Origin: Lacrimispora saccharolytica | Lineage (GTDB): Bacteria > Bacillota > Clostridia > Lachnospirales > Lachnospiraceae | Direction: 5' to 3' | Assembly: GCA_021531795.1 (NCBI GenBank) | Contig: JADYUL010000012.1 | Span: forward strand, 1 to 64,000 | DNA: 64,000 nt | Shown here: piece by piece, positions 7,934 to 16,250 of the stretch | How the letters are laid out: every line of letters starts with the position of its first letter | Numbering within the stretch: the stretch's first letter is position 1 | Notes under the pieces: generated by a model | The model's input: the letters and a program-made list of their open reading frames with translations, nothing else | The model's database searches: none | What the model was told of the DNA's origin: nothing | Made by a program: the position numbers and the translations under genes

Positions 7934-9085
7934 TTACATGATTCCGTATACTGCCATGAAGGTTCCGGCTGCAACTGCAGTACCGATAACACCCGCAACG
8001 TTCGGGCCCATGGCATGCATCAGGAGGAAGTTGGTAGGATCTGCCTCAGCACCAACCTTCTGCGATACTCTTGCCGCCATAGGAACAGCAGAAACACCTG
8101 CAGAACCAATAAGCGGATTGATCTGTTTGTGTGACAAAACGCACATCAGCTTACCAAGAAGGACACCGCCCGCCGTACCGAACGCAAATGCTATAAGACC
8201 AAGAACAACGATCTTTAATGTAGCAGCATTAAGGAACGCCTCAGCACTTGTTGTAGCACCTACGGACGTACCAAGGATGATAACAACTATATACATAAGT
8301 GCATTGGAAGCAGTCTCTGTAAGCTGTCTTACTACACCACACTCCTTGAAAAGGTTACCAAGCATAAGCATACCAACCAAAGGAGCTGTTGTAGGAAGGA
8401 TCATACAAACAACAATTGTAATAACTATAGGGAAGAGAATCTTCTCAAGCTTTGATACAGGTCTAAGCTGACCCATCTTGATCTTTCTCTCTTCTTCAGT
8501 TGTAAACAGCTTCATAATAGGCGGCTGGATGATCGGAACCAGTGACATATATGAATATGCTGCCACAGCAATAGGTCCGAGAAGATTGGTCTGTCCAAGC
8601 TTACCTGCGAGGAAGATCGATGTGGGACCGTCAGCACCACCAATGATTGAAATAGAAGCTGCAGCCTTACCATTGAAGCCAAGAAGAATAGCTCCGAAGT
8701 AAGCCATATAAATTCCAAGCTGTGCTGCTGCACCAAGAAGGAAGCTCTTAGGATTGGCAATAAGCGGACCGAAGTCTGTCATTGCACCGACGCCCATGAA
8801 TATGAGTGACGGCAGGATTGCCCATTCATCCAACAGGTAGAAGTAGTATAGCAAACCACCGATACCGTTTGAAGAATCAGCAATGCTGAGCATAATATCC
8901 GGATAGATATTAACCAAGAGCATACCAAAAGCGATGGGAATTAAGAGCAGTGGCTCAAATTCCTTAGCAATTGCAAGGTACAGGAAGACACAAGCAACAA
9001 TTATCATAATATAGTTTCCCCAGGTCAGATTGAAAAATGCTGTCTGGTGAACTAAATTGTTCAAAGTATTACTAATATATTCCAT
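7934..9085 (-). CDS. Sodium-translocating decarboxylase beta subunit (OadB/MmdB/GcdB type)
   Basis: A 383-residue polytopic membrane protein with the family blocks GVGAMTDFGPLIANP, IGGADGPTSIFLA and SAVPMAARVSQKVGAEADPTNFLLMHAMGPNVAGVIG. These contain the Asp, Asn and Ser residues associated with Na+ passage in characterised OadB proteins. It releases CO2 from carboxybiotin while exporting Na+ across the cytoplasmic membrane. Its family does not define the carboxyl donor; the neighbouring transferase subunits do. It is normal in length and starts with a hydrophilic N-terminus of about 25 residues. Confidence 0.93.
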   Translation of the reverse strand: MEYISNTLNNLVHQTAFFNLTWGNYIMIIVACVFLYLAIAKEFEPLLLIPIAFGMLLVNIYPDIMLSIADSSNGIGGLLYYFYLLDEWAILPSLIFMGVGAMTDFGPLIANPKSFLLGAAAQLGIYMAYFGAILLGFNGKAAASISIIGGADGPTSIFLAGKLGQTNLLGPIAVAAYSYMSLVPIIQPPIMKLFTTEEERKIKMGQLRPVSKLEKILFPIVITIVVCMILPTTAPLVGMLMLGNLFKECGVVRQLTETASNALMYIVVIILGTSVGATTSAEAFLNAATLKIVVLGLIAFAFGTAGGVLLGKLMCVLSHKQINPLIGSAGVSAVPMAARVSQKVGAEADPTNFLLMHAMGPNVAGVIGTAVAAGTFMAVYGIM

Positions 9086-9128
9086 GTTATTCCTTTCTTA
9101 ACATAATATATGTTAATTGTCTTTCGTA

Positions 9129-9497
9129 TTAGTTAAGTGTTGCAAGAGTCTTGCCGGCCTCAACTGCGTCACCTACGGCAACGTCGATGCTTGCTACTGT
9201 ACCGTCTTCAGGAGCAACTACAGGGATCTCCATCTTCATAGCCTCGATGATGATGACTGCATCACCCTTCTTAACTGCCTGACCTACGCTTGCCTCAATC
9301 TTAAATACCTTACCTGCAGCGCCTGCCTCAACCTTGATTGAGCCTGCGCCGGCACTTGCTGCCTTAGGTGCGGGAGCAGCTGCCTTAGGTGCGGCCTTAG
9401 GTGCAGCCTTAGGTGCACTCACAGCTCCTGATGTAGCACCTTCTTCTACTACAACGTCATATACATTGCCATTAACTGTAATGGTATAATTCTTCAT
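9129..9497 (-). CDS. Biotin carboxyl carrier protein of the decarboxylase complex
   Basis: A 122-residue biotinyl protein. The short N-terminal segment (MKNYTITVNGNVYDV) is followed by an Ala/Pro/Lys linker of about residues 24-52 (repeated KAAP), then the biotinyl/lipoyl barrel with EAMKM. Lys88 of that motif is the biotinylation site, 34 residues from the C-terminus as is typical. It resembles MmdC/GcdC and the transcarboxylase 1.3S subunit, carrying the carboxyl group between transferase subunits and the membrane pump. It lies between oadG and oadB genes. Confidence 0.93.
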   Translation of the reverse strand: MKNYTITVNGNVYDVVVEEGATSGAVSAPKAAPKAAPKAAAPAPKAASAGAGSIKVEAGAAGKVFKIEASVGQAVKKGDAVIIIEAMKMEIPVVAPEDGTVASIDVAVGDAVEAGKTLATLN

Positions 9498-9513
9498 TTC
9501 AACATCCTCCTAA

Positions 9514-10293
9514 TTAATATCTTCTTCTGATAGAACGGACAACATATCCGTCGCTTGATGAAGCGCCTTCGCTGGCAGCGATTGCAGCTGCGATCACAGC
9601 GATAAGCTCTGTATCATCCTGAGCCTCTTCGTTGGCAGCAATCTGAGCCACCGCATTGTCAACCGATTCAGCATTAGCCTTGGCTGCAGCAGCCTTTTCA
9701 GCCTTCTTCTTAGCAGCATTCTGCTCTGCAATGTTGACAAATTTGAAGCAGGAAATAATTACCATAAGAATTACAAGTACAGCGAATACCGTTCCGATAC
9801 CGAGGATAGTATTAAGAGCTGCATTGGTCATCATTTCTGTGAATGTGTAATTCACATTTGTTAACATTGAATCAAAGGTTCCCTTGGGAAGAATAAGTGT
9901 GATTATAACCTCAGCACTTCTCTTCTCACCCTTGGGGTTCACATTCGATCCAAGGATTGTGGCATTGATTGTAAGCTCCTTGTCCTCTTCTGTGAAGGAT
10001 ACCGACTCAATGCCTTCGTATTGTCCCAAATCTTCAAGAGCAATTTCGTAGTTCTCTACTGCGTCGGCAGCTGCCTTTGCAGAGATACCATAGTACTGTT
10101 CAATTGCATCCGCATTCTCTTCAATATTCACGTTATTAACCGCGAAGTCATTGATGAGTTCAACATATGCTGTTGCAATCTGCATTGCATCGTCCATTGT
10201 AATGCTTGCTTCTGCAACAGTTTCAGCCTCTCCGCATGCAGTTGCTCCAAGAAGACAGGTGACCATACCTAATATAAGCAAAAACTTCTTCAT
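9514..10293 (-). CDS. OadG-family sodium pump gamma subunit with N-terminal extracytoplasmic domain
   Basis: The protein begins with a signal-like segment, MKKFLLILGMVTCLLGATAC, with a possible though non-ideal lipobox. An acidic domain of about 130 residues would be extracytoplasmic. A membrane segment (about residues 163-185, LNTILGIGTVFAVLVILMVI) and a Lys/Ala-rich cytoplasmic linker follow. The OadG-type C-terminus is ELIAVIAAAIAASEG...GYVVRSIRR. Classical OadG/MmdD subunits are about 80-130 residues and start with the membrane helix, so this 259-residue form is extended. The role would be to tie the soluble transferase subunits to the membrane pump. Confidence 0.8.
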   Translation of the reverse strand: MKKFLLILGMVTCLLGATACGEAETVAEASITMDDAMQIATAYVELINDFAVNNVNIEENADAIEQYYGISAKAAADAVENYEIALEDLGQYEGIESVSFTEEDKELTINATILGSNVNPKGEKRSAEVIITLILPKGTFDSMLTNVNYTFTEMMTNAALNTILGIGTVFAVLVILMVIISCFKFVNIAEQNAAKKKAEKAAAAKANAESVDNAVAQIAANEEAQDDTELIAVIAAAIAASEGASSSDGYVVRSIRRRY

Positions 10294-10326
10294 ATCAAGT
10301 ATCTTCCTTTCTTGTCTTGCTTGTGA

Positions 10327-11751
10327 TTATTTTGCTACATGCTTCTTGGCAGGAGTGTCTACAGCCTTTGTATAAAGCATATCAAGAGCACCTGCAACAT
10401 ACTTTCTTGTATCAGCAGCAGCAATGATTGTATCTACATATCCACGTCTTGCAGCACTGTCAACGCTGTTCTGAAGCTCATCATACTTCTTAGCGCACTC
10501 AGCTACAGCATCTGCATCTTTGTCATTGCAGATAATCTGTGCAGCAAACTTGGAATCCATCATTCCGATCTTAGCTGTATCCCATGCAAATACCATATCA
10601 GCTCCAAGTGCCTTAGAGTTCATAACAACTCCGGCTGTACCAAAAGCCTGTCCGATAATAACATTTACCTTGGGTACTGTTGCGTTGGCAAATGCAGCTG
10701 TTAATGCAGCTGTCTCCTTAGCTACTCTCTTCTCGCAGCACATGCATGCCTTGAAACCAGAAACATTGGTAAGAGTAACAACAGGAATCTCAAAAGCATC
10801 ACAGAAATTGACAAACTCAGCAGCCTTCTGTGCACCCTTAGCTGAAAGAGCGCAATCAAACTTCTCTACTGAATTGCCATCCTCATCAAATACCTCTGTA
10901 CGGTTGGCAACAACACCGACTGTATCACCGTTAATCTTAATAAGGGCTGTATACATATCCTTGGCAAAGTCTGCCTTTGTTTCAAATACAATACCATTGT
11001 CTGAAAGCATTGATACCGCAATTGATGTATCTCCTACACAGCCTTCAATTCCTTCACAGGCTCTGTTAAGGTCATCCTCGCACTCATCGAATGCAGTTGC
11101 CTCACAATTGCTGGGAAGCATTGCAACAAGTTCTCTGATAGATGCATAGATTGTTGCCTCATCTGCAACCATATCAACAACACCGGTCTCAGCAGCCTGG
11201 AAATCAGGTGCACTGTTATCACACTTTGAAGCATTGTTACCACATATTCCGTCAGGAGAGTTCACAAACATCTTTGCGCTCTTCTCCATGAAGACAAAAT
11301 CAGAAAGTGCGGGAACAAGTGCTAAGCCGCCGCCACATGAACCAAATACGGCAGAAATCTGAGGAATCACACCTGAAGCAAGTGCACTTGAAGCATACAG
11401 ATCTCCAAATGCATTCAATGCGTCTGTAGCCTCCTCAAGTCTTAAACCTGTAGAATCGATAAGTCCGATTACAGGAGCACCCATCTTAAGTGCCATATCA
11501 TACAGGTTCACAATCTTCTTAGCGTGCATCTCGCCAATACTTCCGCCCATAACAGACGAATCCTGGCTGTACACATATACAAGATTGCCATCGATAACAC
11601 CATATCCGGTCACAACGCCGTCAGATGGAGTATCGTTCGCGTTTACATTGAAGTCAGTTGCTCTGGCTGTAACCTTTGCACCGATTTCAACGAAACTGTT
11701 CTCGTCAAGCAGAGAAGCGATTCTCTGGCTCGCCTTACTTGTAGTACTCAT
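10327..11751 (-). CDS. Acyl-CoA carboxyltransferase (MmdA / transcarboxylase 12S type)
   Basis: A 474-residue protein of the crotonase-like carboxyltransferase family, with two homologous halves. The N-half has SDGVVTGYGVIDGNLVYVYSQD, GGSIGEMHAKKI and GLIDSTGLRLEEA; the C-half has GVVANRTEV, KAAEFVNFCDAFEIPVVTLTNV and IGQAFGTAGVVM. The nearest known relatives are methylmalonyl-CoA decarboxylase alpha and transcarboxylase 12S. They move a carboxyl group from a CoA ester such as methylmalonyl-CoA to biotin. The length is about 40 residues below typical MmdA, and the substrate is inferred. It is the first gene of the five-gene operon. Confidence 0.82.
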   Translation of the reverse strand: MSTTSKASQRIASLLDENSFVEIGAKVTARATDFNVNANDTPSDGVVTGYGVIDGNLVYVYSQDSSVMGGSIGEMHAKKIVNLYDMALKMGAPVIGLIDSTGLRLEEATDALNAFGDLYASSALASGVIPQISAVFGSCGGGLALVPALSDFVFMEKSAKMFVNSPDGICGNNASKCDNSAPDFQAAETGVVDMVADEATIYASIRELVAMLPSNCEATAFDECEDDLNRACEGIEGCVGDTSIAVSMLSDNGIVFETKADFAKDMYTALIKINGDTVGVVANRTEVFDEDGNSVEKFDCALSAKGAQKAAEFVNFCDAFEIPVVTLTNVSGFKACMCCEKRVAKETAALTAAFANATVPKVNVIIGQAFGTAGVVMNSKALGADMVFAWDTAKIGMMDSKFAAQIICNDKDADAVAECAKKYDELQNSVDSAARRGYVDTIIAAADTRKYVAGALDMLYTKAVDTPAKKHVAK

Positions 11752-11809
11752 TGAAAGCCCTCCATATATATAAATTTAAATGTTTACACACATAAATCAG
11801 TATAACATA

Positions 11810-11848
11810 AAAAAGCTTTGAACAGAAATAAATCTTTCAAAGCTTTTT
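11810..11848 (-). terminator. Terminator between the GGDEF gene and the decarboxylase operon
   Basis: Complementary 13-bp arms AAAAAGCTTTGAA (11810-11822) and TTCAAAGCTTTTT (11836-11848) form a stem followed by T residues on the minus strand. It lies about 45 bp past the GGDEF stop. A TATACT just beyond it (around 11800) could be the -10 of the decarboxylase operon, but no convincing -35 was found. Confidence 0.8.
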
Positions 11849-11891
11849 GAATTATTTATTATACACTTTTCACAAAAGAAAACACGGCGTT

Positions 11892-13208
11892 TCAACCTTT
11901 CTTTACCACAATTTGATTACGTCCGTTTTCTTTTCCCTGATAAAGCAAAGTATCCACCTCTTTTAACAGCTCATGAATACTATCCTCACTTCCCTCCGTT
12001 ATGCCGAAGGTCATGGTTATTGATAGCCTGAGTTCATCATAGAATACACAGCTTTTGCAGACCAAATCCTTAATCTCGTTCAACAGCTTAACGCCCTCAT
12101 CAAGCGTGGTATTTTCAAGAACAATGATAAACTCTTCACCGCCCCACCTTACAGCATATCCGTGACCATAAAGGGAGTTTATCAGAATATCCGCAACGCT
12201 TTTTAATACCAGATCTCCGCAATCATGTCCATAGGTATCGTTGAATTTCTTGAAGTAATCTATATCAGCCATCGCTATACAGAACGGAACCCCCGACTCT
12301 ATATATTCCTGTCTTGTATATCTTAGCTTTGCATCACCTATTCTTCTTGTATACAGCTTCGTTAACGGGTCTCTCTCAATCATATCCCTTATAAACTTCT
12401 GAACCATGATTGTAAACTGTCCCATTTCACCAAGCTCGTCTTTTCTTGTAAGAATACTCGGATCAAGAGTTGCCCTTAGATTTCCTTTGCTTATTTCTCC
12501 AAGGAAATCCTTTTCCTTGTTGATTACCGAGGCAAGTTTTTTGGCCTCAGATACGGATACAAAGCTGACCAACAGCATCGCAATAAGGGTAATCACCAGC
12601 ACCGGCGCAATATTCATAATAATGTTATGCTTCACCTCTCCCGTTGGCTTTCCAACGAAGATCATGCCCACGCACTCACCGTTATCACGTACTATGGGAG
12701 AATAATATGCATAGAATTCTATGTCCTCAATGCATGCATTATCATAGAACATGCTGTGCCCATCAATTATTACCTCTTGTGCGATAGTTTTATTGGCAAC
12801 CGTACCGCTCATTCTATTACCGTTTTTGTCAGTTATCGTAGTAAGAAGTGCTATATCATAATAATACAACGTAATATCCAGTCCGGAATCAGCCTTAAGA
12901 TAATCAAGGTATTCCGTATTCTGTTCCACGCTGCTTCCGTTATACAGAAGGTATTTCCTGCCGTCCTCCTGTACAAACTCATAGTCCTTATCGTAGATGC
13001 CATCATAGGAATAAATGGCCGAAACAGCAATATTCCTAAGATTGTTCTCTATCTCCGCAGTAATGGTTTCATAGGCCTGATAGTATGTGAACACCATTAT
13101 TACCACACCAAGAACACAGAGCGGAATCGTGGCCAATCTTATAAGCTTCAGCTTAAGTCCATAGATTTTATTAACTTTTTTCTTTTCTTTTTTATCGACC
13201 CCATCCAT
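11892..13208 (-). CDS. Membrane diguanylate cyclase (single-Cache sensor plus GGDEF)
   Basis: The chosen start, MDGVDKKEKKKVNKIYG, has GAGG about 9 nt upstream; the longer open frame runs into the preceding gene. The protein has a basic cytoplasmic N-terminus, a first membrane segment (LATIPLCVLGVVIMVFTYY) and an extracytoplasmic sensor of about 150 residues resembling an sCache domain. A second membrane segment (PVLVITLIAMLLVSFVSV), a short HAMP-like linker and a C-terminal GGDEF domain follow. The active-site loop is RWGGEEF. No RxxD inhibitory site is visible five residues before it. It would synthesise cyclic di-GMP in response to an external small molecule. Confidence 0.9.
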   Translation of the reverse strand: MDGVDKKEKKKVNKIYGLKLKLIRLATIPLCVLGVVIMVFTYYQAYETITAEIENNLRNIAVSAIYSYDGIYDKDYEFVQEDGRKYLLYNGSSVEQNTEYLDYLKADSGLDITLYYYDIALLTTITDKNGNRMSGTVANKTIAQEVIIDGHSMFYDNACIEDIEFYAYYSPIVRDNGECVGMIFVGKPTGEVKHNIIMNIAPVLVITLIAMLLVSFVSVSEAKKLASVINKEKDFLGEISKGNLRATLDPSILTRKDELGEMGQFTIMVQKFIRDMIERDPLTKLYTRRIGDAKLRYTRQEYIESGVPFCIAMADIDYFKKFNDTYGHDCGDLVLKSVADILINSLYGHGYAVRWGGEEFIIVLENTTLDEGVKLLNEIKDLVCKSCVFYDELRLSITMTFGITEGSEDSIHELLKEVDTLLYQGKENGRNQIVVKKG

Positions 13209-13230
13209 ATTCCGTCCTCGCTTACCGGAA

Positions 13231-13584
13231 TCAAAAATCCAGCCCGAAATCCTCAAGTGAGAACTGCACGCTGTCCTTGTCAAGCAGCATATCCGTATCC
13301 TCTTCATCGAAAAACTCATCGTCAGATTCTTCCTGTGCTTCGGACTTATCCGCCTTGGCCTCAGATTTATCATCCTGTGGTCTTATCTTGCTTTGTCCCG
13401 TAGTCTCCTGCATTTTCACGCCAAAGCTTGACTCATACCCTAATCCCACCAATACGTTTGTTACATCCTTTATAGCTGCTTTATAATCACCGTCTGCATC
13501 TATCAGCACCGTTACTATTGCAGTATCCTCTGCAAGAGCATACCCCCGTGCTTTCAGTTTCTCAATTGCCTGCTCTTTTGTCAT
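13231..13584 (-). CDS. Uncharacterised small protein with acidic C-terminal tail, in the scpAB operon
   Basis: About 117 residues. The first 60 look folded (MTKEQAIEKLKARGYALAED, then VTVLIDADGDYKAAIKDVTNVLVGLGY), resembling a small alpha-beta domain. The rest is a Lys/Asp/Glu/Ser-rich tail ending FSLEDFGLDF. The start at 13584 is preferred because GGGGGAT lies about 5 nt upstream. It follows scpB after 12 bp and precedes the GGDEF gene by 22 bp. No known family was recognised. The conserved-looking hydrophobic end after a disordered acidic stretch suggests a binding peptide, which is inference. Confidence 0.7.
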   Translation of the reverse strand: MTKEQAIEKLKARGYALAEDTAIVTVLIDADGDYKAAIKDVTNVLVGLGYESSFGVKMQETTGQSKIRPQDDKSEAKADKSEAQEESDDEFFDEEDTDMLLDKDSVQFSLEDFGLDF

Positions 13585-13596
13585 GTTATCCCCCAA

Positions 13597-14166
13597 TTAA
13601 ATTCCGAGATTTACGCTGGCCTCTTCCTCTGCCTGCTCTCTGAATTCAGCCATCTGAACCTGACTGAACTGCGGTAGTTCTTCAAGACTTCCAACCCCGA
13701 AGCATCTGAGGAACTGCTCCGTAGTGCCAAAGAGAATCGGCTTGCCCGGAGCATCCAGTCTTCCCAGCTCCTTAATTAAATCAAATTCCAAGAGTCTGTT
13801 CACGGCGTAATCGCTGCTGACTCCCCTGATTTTCTCTATATCAAGTCTGGTTACCGGCTGCTTGTAGGCAATTATTGACAGTGTCTCCATTGCCGAATCG
13901 CTTAAGACCACCTTGTTTGACGATTTAGTAAGTTCTATCAGGTATTCATACATATCCGGCTTGGTGCACATCTGAAAGGAACCGTCAAGTTCCTGGACAG
14001 TGATTCCTCTCCCGCTATTATCCAGCTTATTCTTATATTCTTCAATGATCTTACGCGTAGTTTCTTCACTTTCATCAATGGCATCCGCAAGCTTGTCGAG
14101 GCTCACCGAATCGCCCATCGTGAACAGAATCGCTTCAATTACCGCTTCCTTCTTCTCTCTGCTCAT
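13597..14166 (-). CDS. scpB: Segregation and condensation protein B
   Basis: ScpB is a winged-helix kleisin-interacting subunit that forms the SMC-ScpAB condensin complex and helps compact and separate chromosomes. Typical motifs are EAVIEAILFTMGDSVSLDKLA at the N-terminus, ALSIIAYKQPVTRLDIEKIRG-like sequence (here TLSIIAYKQPVTRLDIEKIRG, part of the second winged helix) and GRLDAPGKPILFGTTEQFL. The start at 14166 follows AGGTGAT; a Met three codons upstream (14175) is possible. The gene overlaps scpA by 32 bp or more, indicating translational coupling. Confidence 0.94.
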   Translation of the reverse strand: MSREKKEAVIEAILFTMGDSVSLDKLADAIDESEETTRKIIEEYKNKLDNSGRGITVQELDGSFQMCTKPDMYEYLIELTKSSNKVVLSDSAMETLSIIAYKQPVTRLDIEKIRGVSSDYAVNRLLEFDLIKELGRLDAPGKPILFGTTEQFLRCFGVGSLEELPQFSQVQMAEFREQAEEEASVNLGI

Positions 14167-14953
14167 TCTCATCACCTATCTGTGCCCCAAGAAATTCTTC
14201 CTCGGATACATCCTTTATTGCATCAATAAGAATATCATCAAACAGTTTCTCCTGTCTGATCTCAATCAGTCCGATTTTGATTAATTCAAGTACGACTAAG
14301 AAGGTTACAATAACCTCCATCTTGGACTCTGACTGCTCGAGCAGTTCCGTAAAGCCAACCCTCTTCTCACGCCAGATGTACTGCTTGATATATTCTGTCT
14401 TGGCATCCAGGTCTATCTCCTCTTTTTCAATATTGCCGAAGGTACTTCTGATGGGATCGACCTTATCCTCGCGTCGCTTAAGCGTCTCCCTGAATATCAT
14501 ATTGAGCTTAGTCAGATTGACATCGCCAAGAAGTGTATCATAGTCCACCGGAGGCTTGTATTTCGCCACCTCCTCAGGAATTGTAGGTTTTTTATAAATT
14601 ACCCTGGCCGCATCCATGGACATATCCTTAAGCTCCATGGCCATAGCCTTATACATCTTCATCTGTAGCAGCTGCTCCACTAACTCCTCTCTCGGGTCAA
14701 TCTCCTCACCGTCCTCGGTGACCTCCGCCGGCAGAAGCATTTTGCACTTGATGTCTAAAAGCGTCGCCGCCATTAACAGGAATTCACTCGCGACATTCAT
14801 ATCCGCAGTCTCCATCTGCTTAATATAATCCAGATATTGCTCGGTTATCAGCACGATGGGGATATCATAAATATCTATCTTATTTTTCTCAATCAGATGC
14901 AGAAGCAGGTCAAGAGGCCCCTCAAATGCATCCAGTTTTACCGATAATGCCAT
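14135..14953 (-). CDS. scpA: Segregation and condensation protein A (kleisin)
   Basis: The N-terminus MALSVKLDAFEGPLDLLLHLI is the hallmark of ScpA. It is followed by the helical SMC-binding region (FLLMAATLLDIKCKMLLP), a charged linker, and a C-terminal winged helix (FLVVLELIKIGLIEIRQEKLFDDI). ScpA bridges the SMC heads. At 272 residues it is normal in length. It is the first gene of the scpA-scpB-unknown-GGDEF run, 23 bp downstream of the phosphoesterase gene. Confidence 0.95.
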   Translation of the reverse strand: MALSVKLDAFEGPLDLLLHLIEKNKIDIYDIPIVLITEQYLDYIKQMETADMNVASEFLLMAATLLDIKCKMLLPAEVTEDGEEIDPREELVEQLLQMKMYKAMAMELKDMSMDAARVIYKKPTIPEEVAKYKPPVDYDTLLGDVNLTKLNMIFRETLKRREDKVDPIRSTFGNIEKEEIDLDAKTEYIKQYIWREKRVGFTELLEQSESKMEVIVTFLVVLELIKIGLIEIRQEKLFDDILIDAIKDVSEEEFLGAQIGDENEQREEGSGN

Positions 14954-14976
14954 ATTCTCACCTAGAATAATAATAA

Positions 14977-15852
14977 CTATCTTTTATCTTCATTACAAGG
15001 ATTGACATCAATAATCACAAGCTCACCCGGATTAAACAGTCTGACAGGAAGCGAATGATAACCCAATCCTCTGCTAAGCACCATAGTACTGCCCGACTGC
15101 TCATATTTTCCACCGTCATATTTTGGAAAAAGCGCTAATCTTGGCGATATCACTCCTCCAAGATAAGGAAGGTTGATAATACCGCCGTGATTATGTCCCG
15201 ACAGGACAAGGTCTGCTCCGGCTTCGACGTACACATCGAAATACTCCGGATTATGAGCAACTAATATCTCATAGCCTTCTATCTCATGGCTGCCCGTAAT
15301 ATCCTTTATATATTCAGGTTCCATCTTAGCCTTTTCAAATCTCTGATAATATTCCCTGTCAATCATGAGTCCCTGAATTGTTACATTATAATCCTCCAGA
15401 AAAACACGGTTATTCTCAAGAACAATAACACCTGTTTCTGTAAGCTCGCACATATACTTATCATAATTGCTCTTATACTGTCCCTGGTATATCTTCATGC
15501 GATACTCATGATTACCGATTCCGTAGTATATGGGGTAATCCTCAAGCTCATGAAACAGTTTAAGGACAGAGTCGTCCACCTTGCCGTTACTTGCCGTGAC
15601 CATATCACCTGCACAGATAATAACATCAGGTCCGGCATCCTTAATCGCTTCAGCAAGTATGGAATTATTATAGCCGTACTCCTTACCGTGAAGATCGCTT
15701 AAAAGAGCAATCCTTAACGGTTTTTTTATTTTGTCTGACTGAATCGAATATTCTCGTTTAACAAATCTATGGATGTCGGCAAGGTTAATCATAAACAATA
15801 TGACTGCCAATGCGATCAATACAACCATTATGACCTTCATGCGTTTCCTCAT
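14977..15852 (-). CDS. Membrane-anchored metallophosphoesterase (YkuE/YaeI type)
   Basis: A 291-residue protein with one N-terminal membrane segment (VIMVVLIALAVILFMINLA) and a calcineurin-like phosphoesterase domain. Metal-binding motifs in order are ALLSDLHG, ICAGDMV, GIGNHEY, VAHNPEYF and LSGHNHGG. Membrane-anchored homologues in Firmicutes act on phospholipid headgroups or other phosphoesters; the substrate here is unknown. It lies after the rpsU terminator and 23 bp before scpA, so it may be the first gene of that operon. Confidence 0.85.
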   Translation of the reverse strand: MRKRMKVIMVVLIALAVILFMINLADIHRFVKREYSIQSDKIKKPLRIALLSDLHGKEYGYNNSILAEAIKDAGPDVIICAGDMVTASNGKVDDSVLKLFHELEDYPIYYGIGNHEYRMKIYQGQYKSNYDKYMCELTETGVIVLENNRVFLEDYNVTIQGLMIDREYYQRFEKAKMEPEYIKDITGSHEIEGYEILVAHNPEYFDVYVEAGADLVLSGHNHGGIINLPYLGGVISPRLALFPKYDGGKYEQSGSTMVLSRGLGYHSLPVRLFNPGELVIIDVNPCNEDKR

Positions 15853-15893
15853 ATCATGTATTCACAAACTCACAGATATACATCATAACAAAG

Positions 15894-15921
15894 AAGCCCT
15901 TGGGCCAAAGTCCAAGGGCTT
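15894..15921 (-). terminator. Terminator of rpsU
   Basis: Perfect 10-bp arms AAGCCCTTGG (15894-15903) and CCAAGGGCTT (15912-15921) enclose an 8-nt loop, followed on the minus strand by CTTTGTT. It starts 8 bp after the rpsU stop. Confidence 0.8.
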
Positions 15922-15928
15922 ATTAGTA

Positions 15929-16105
15929 CTAGTTATACTTACGTTTTCTAGCTGCTTCTGACTTCTTCTTACGTCTTACGCTTGGCTTCTCGTAATGCTC
16001 ACGCTTTCTGATCTCCTGCTGGATACCAGCCTTTGCGCAGCTTCTCTTGAAACGACGTAATGCGCTATCTAAAGTCTCGTTTTCTTTTACAATAACATTA
16101 GACAT
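15929..16105 (-). CDS. rpsU: 30S ribosomal protein S21
   Basis: Encodes 58 residues, [19 protein letters not shown] at the N-terminus and a Lys/Arg-rich C-terminus ([19 protein letters not shown]), both typical of S21, a small 30S protein near the anti-Shine-Dalgarno region. The start at 16105 follows GGGAGG and AGGTTAGA; upstream codons in the open frame are leader sequence. It is monocistronic, with its own promoter and terminator. Confidence 0.95.
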   Translation of the reverse strand: MSNVIVKENETLDSALRRFKRSCAKAGIQQEIRKREHYEKPSVRRKKKSEAARKRKYN

Positions 16106-16184
16106 TCTAACCTGACCTCCCTTCAGTCCCATTAGTTTGACTGACTTGGGTTATTATACATATCTTACGACATGCACGCTATTT

Positions 16185-16212
16185 ATTATAACAATTTTCA
16201 AAAGATAGTCAA
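16185..16212 (-). promoter_or_regulatory. Promoter of rpsU
   Basis: Minus-strand TTGACT (16207-16212) and TATAAT (16185-16190) are spaced 16 bp. A second TATAAT occurs at 16153-16158 closer to the gene without an equally good -35. The leader to the start codon is about 75 nt. The stretch between alaS and this promoter has no convincing terminator. Confidence 0.75.
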
Positions 16213-16250
16213 CAGTTTTTTTAGTTATGATCCAAACATTGCAAGGCAAA

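Noticed and set aside
10520-11149. 209-codon plus-strand open frame
   Set aside because: It mirrors the carboxyltransferase gene and is explained by that gene's codon usage; no family features.
13209-13373. Longer N-terminus for the GGDEF protein
   Set aside because: The extra 55 codons overlap the upstream small acidic gene in another frame, have no domain features, and the internal start has a good ribosome-binding site.
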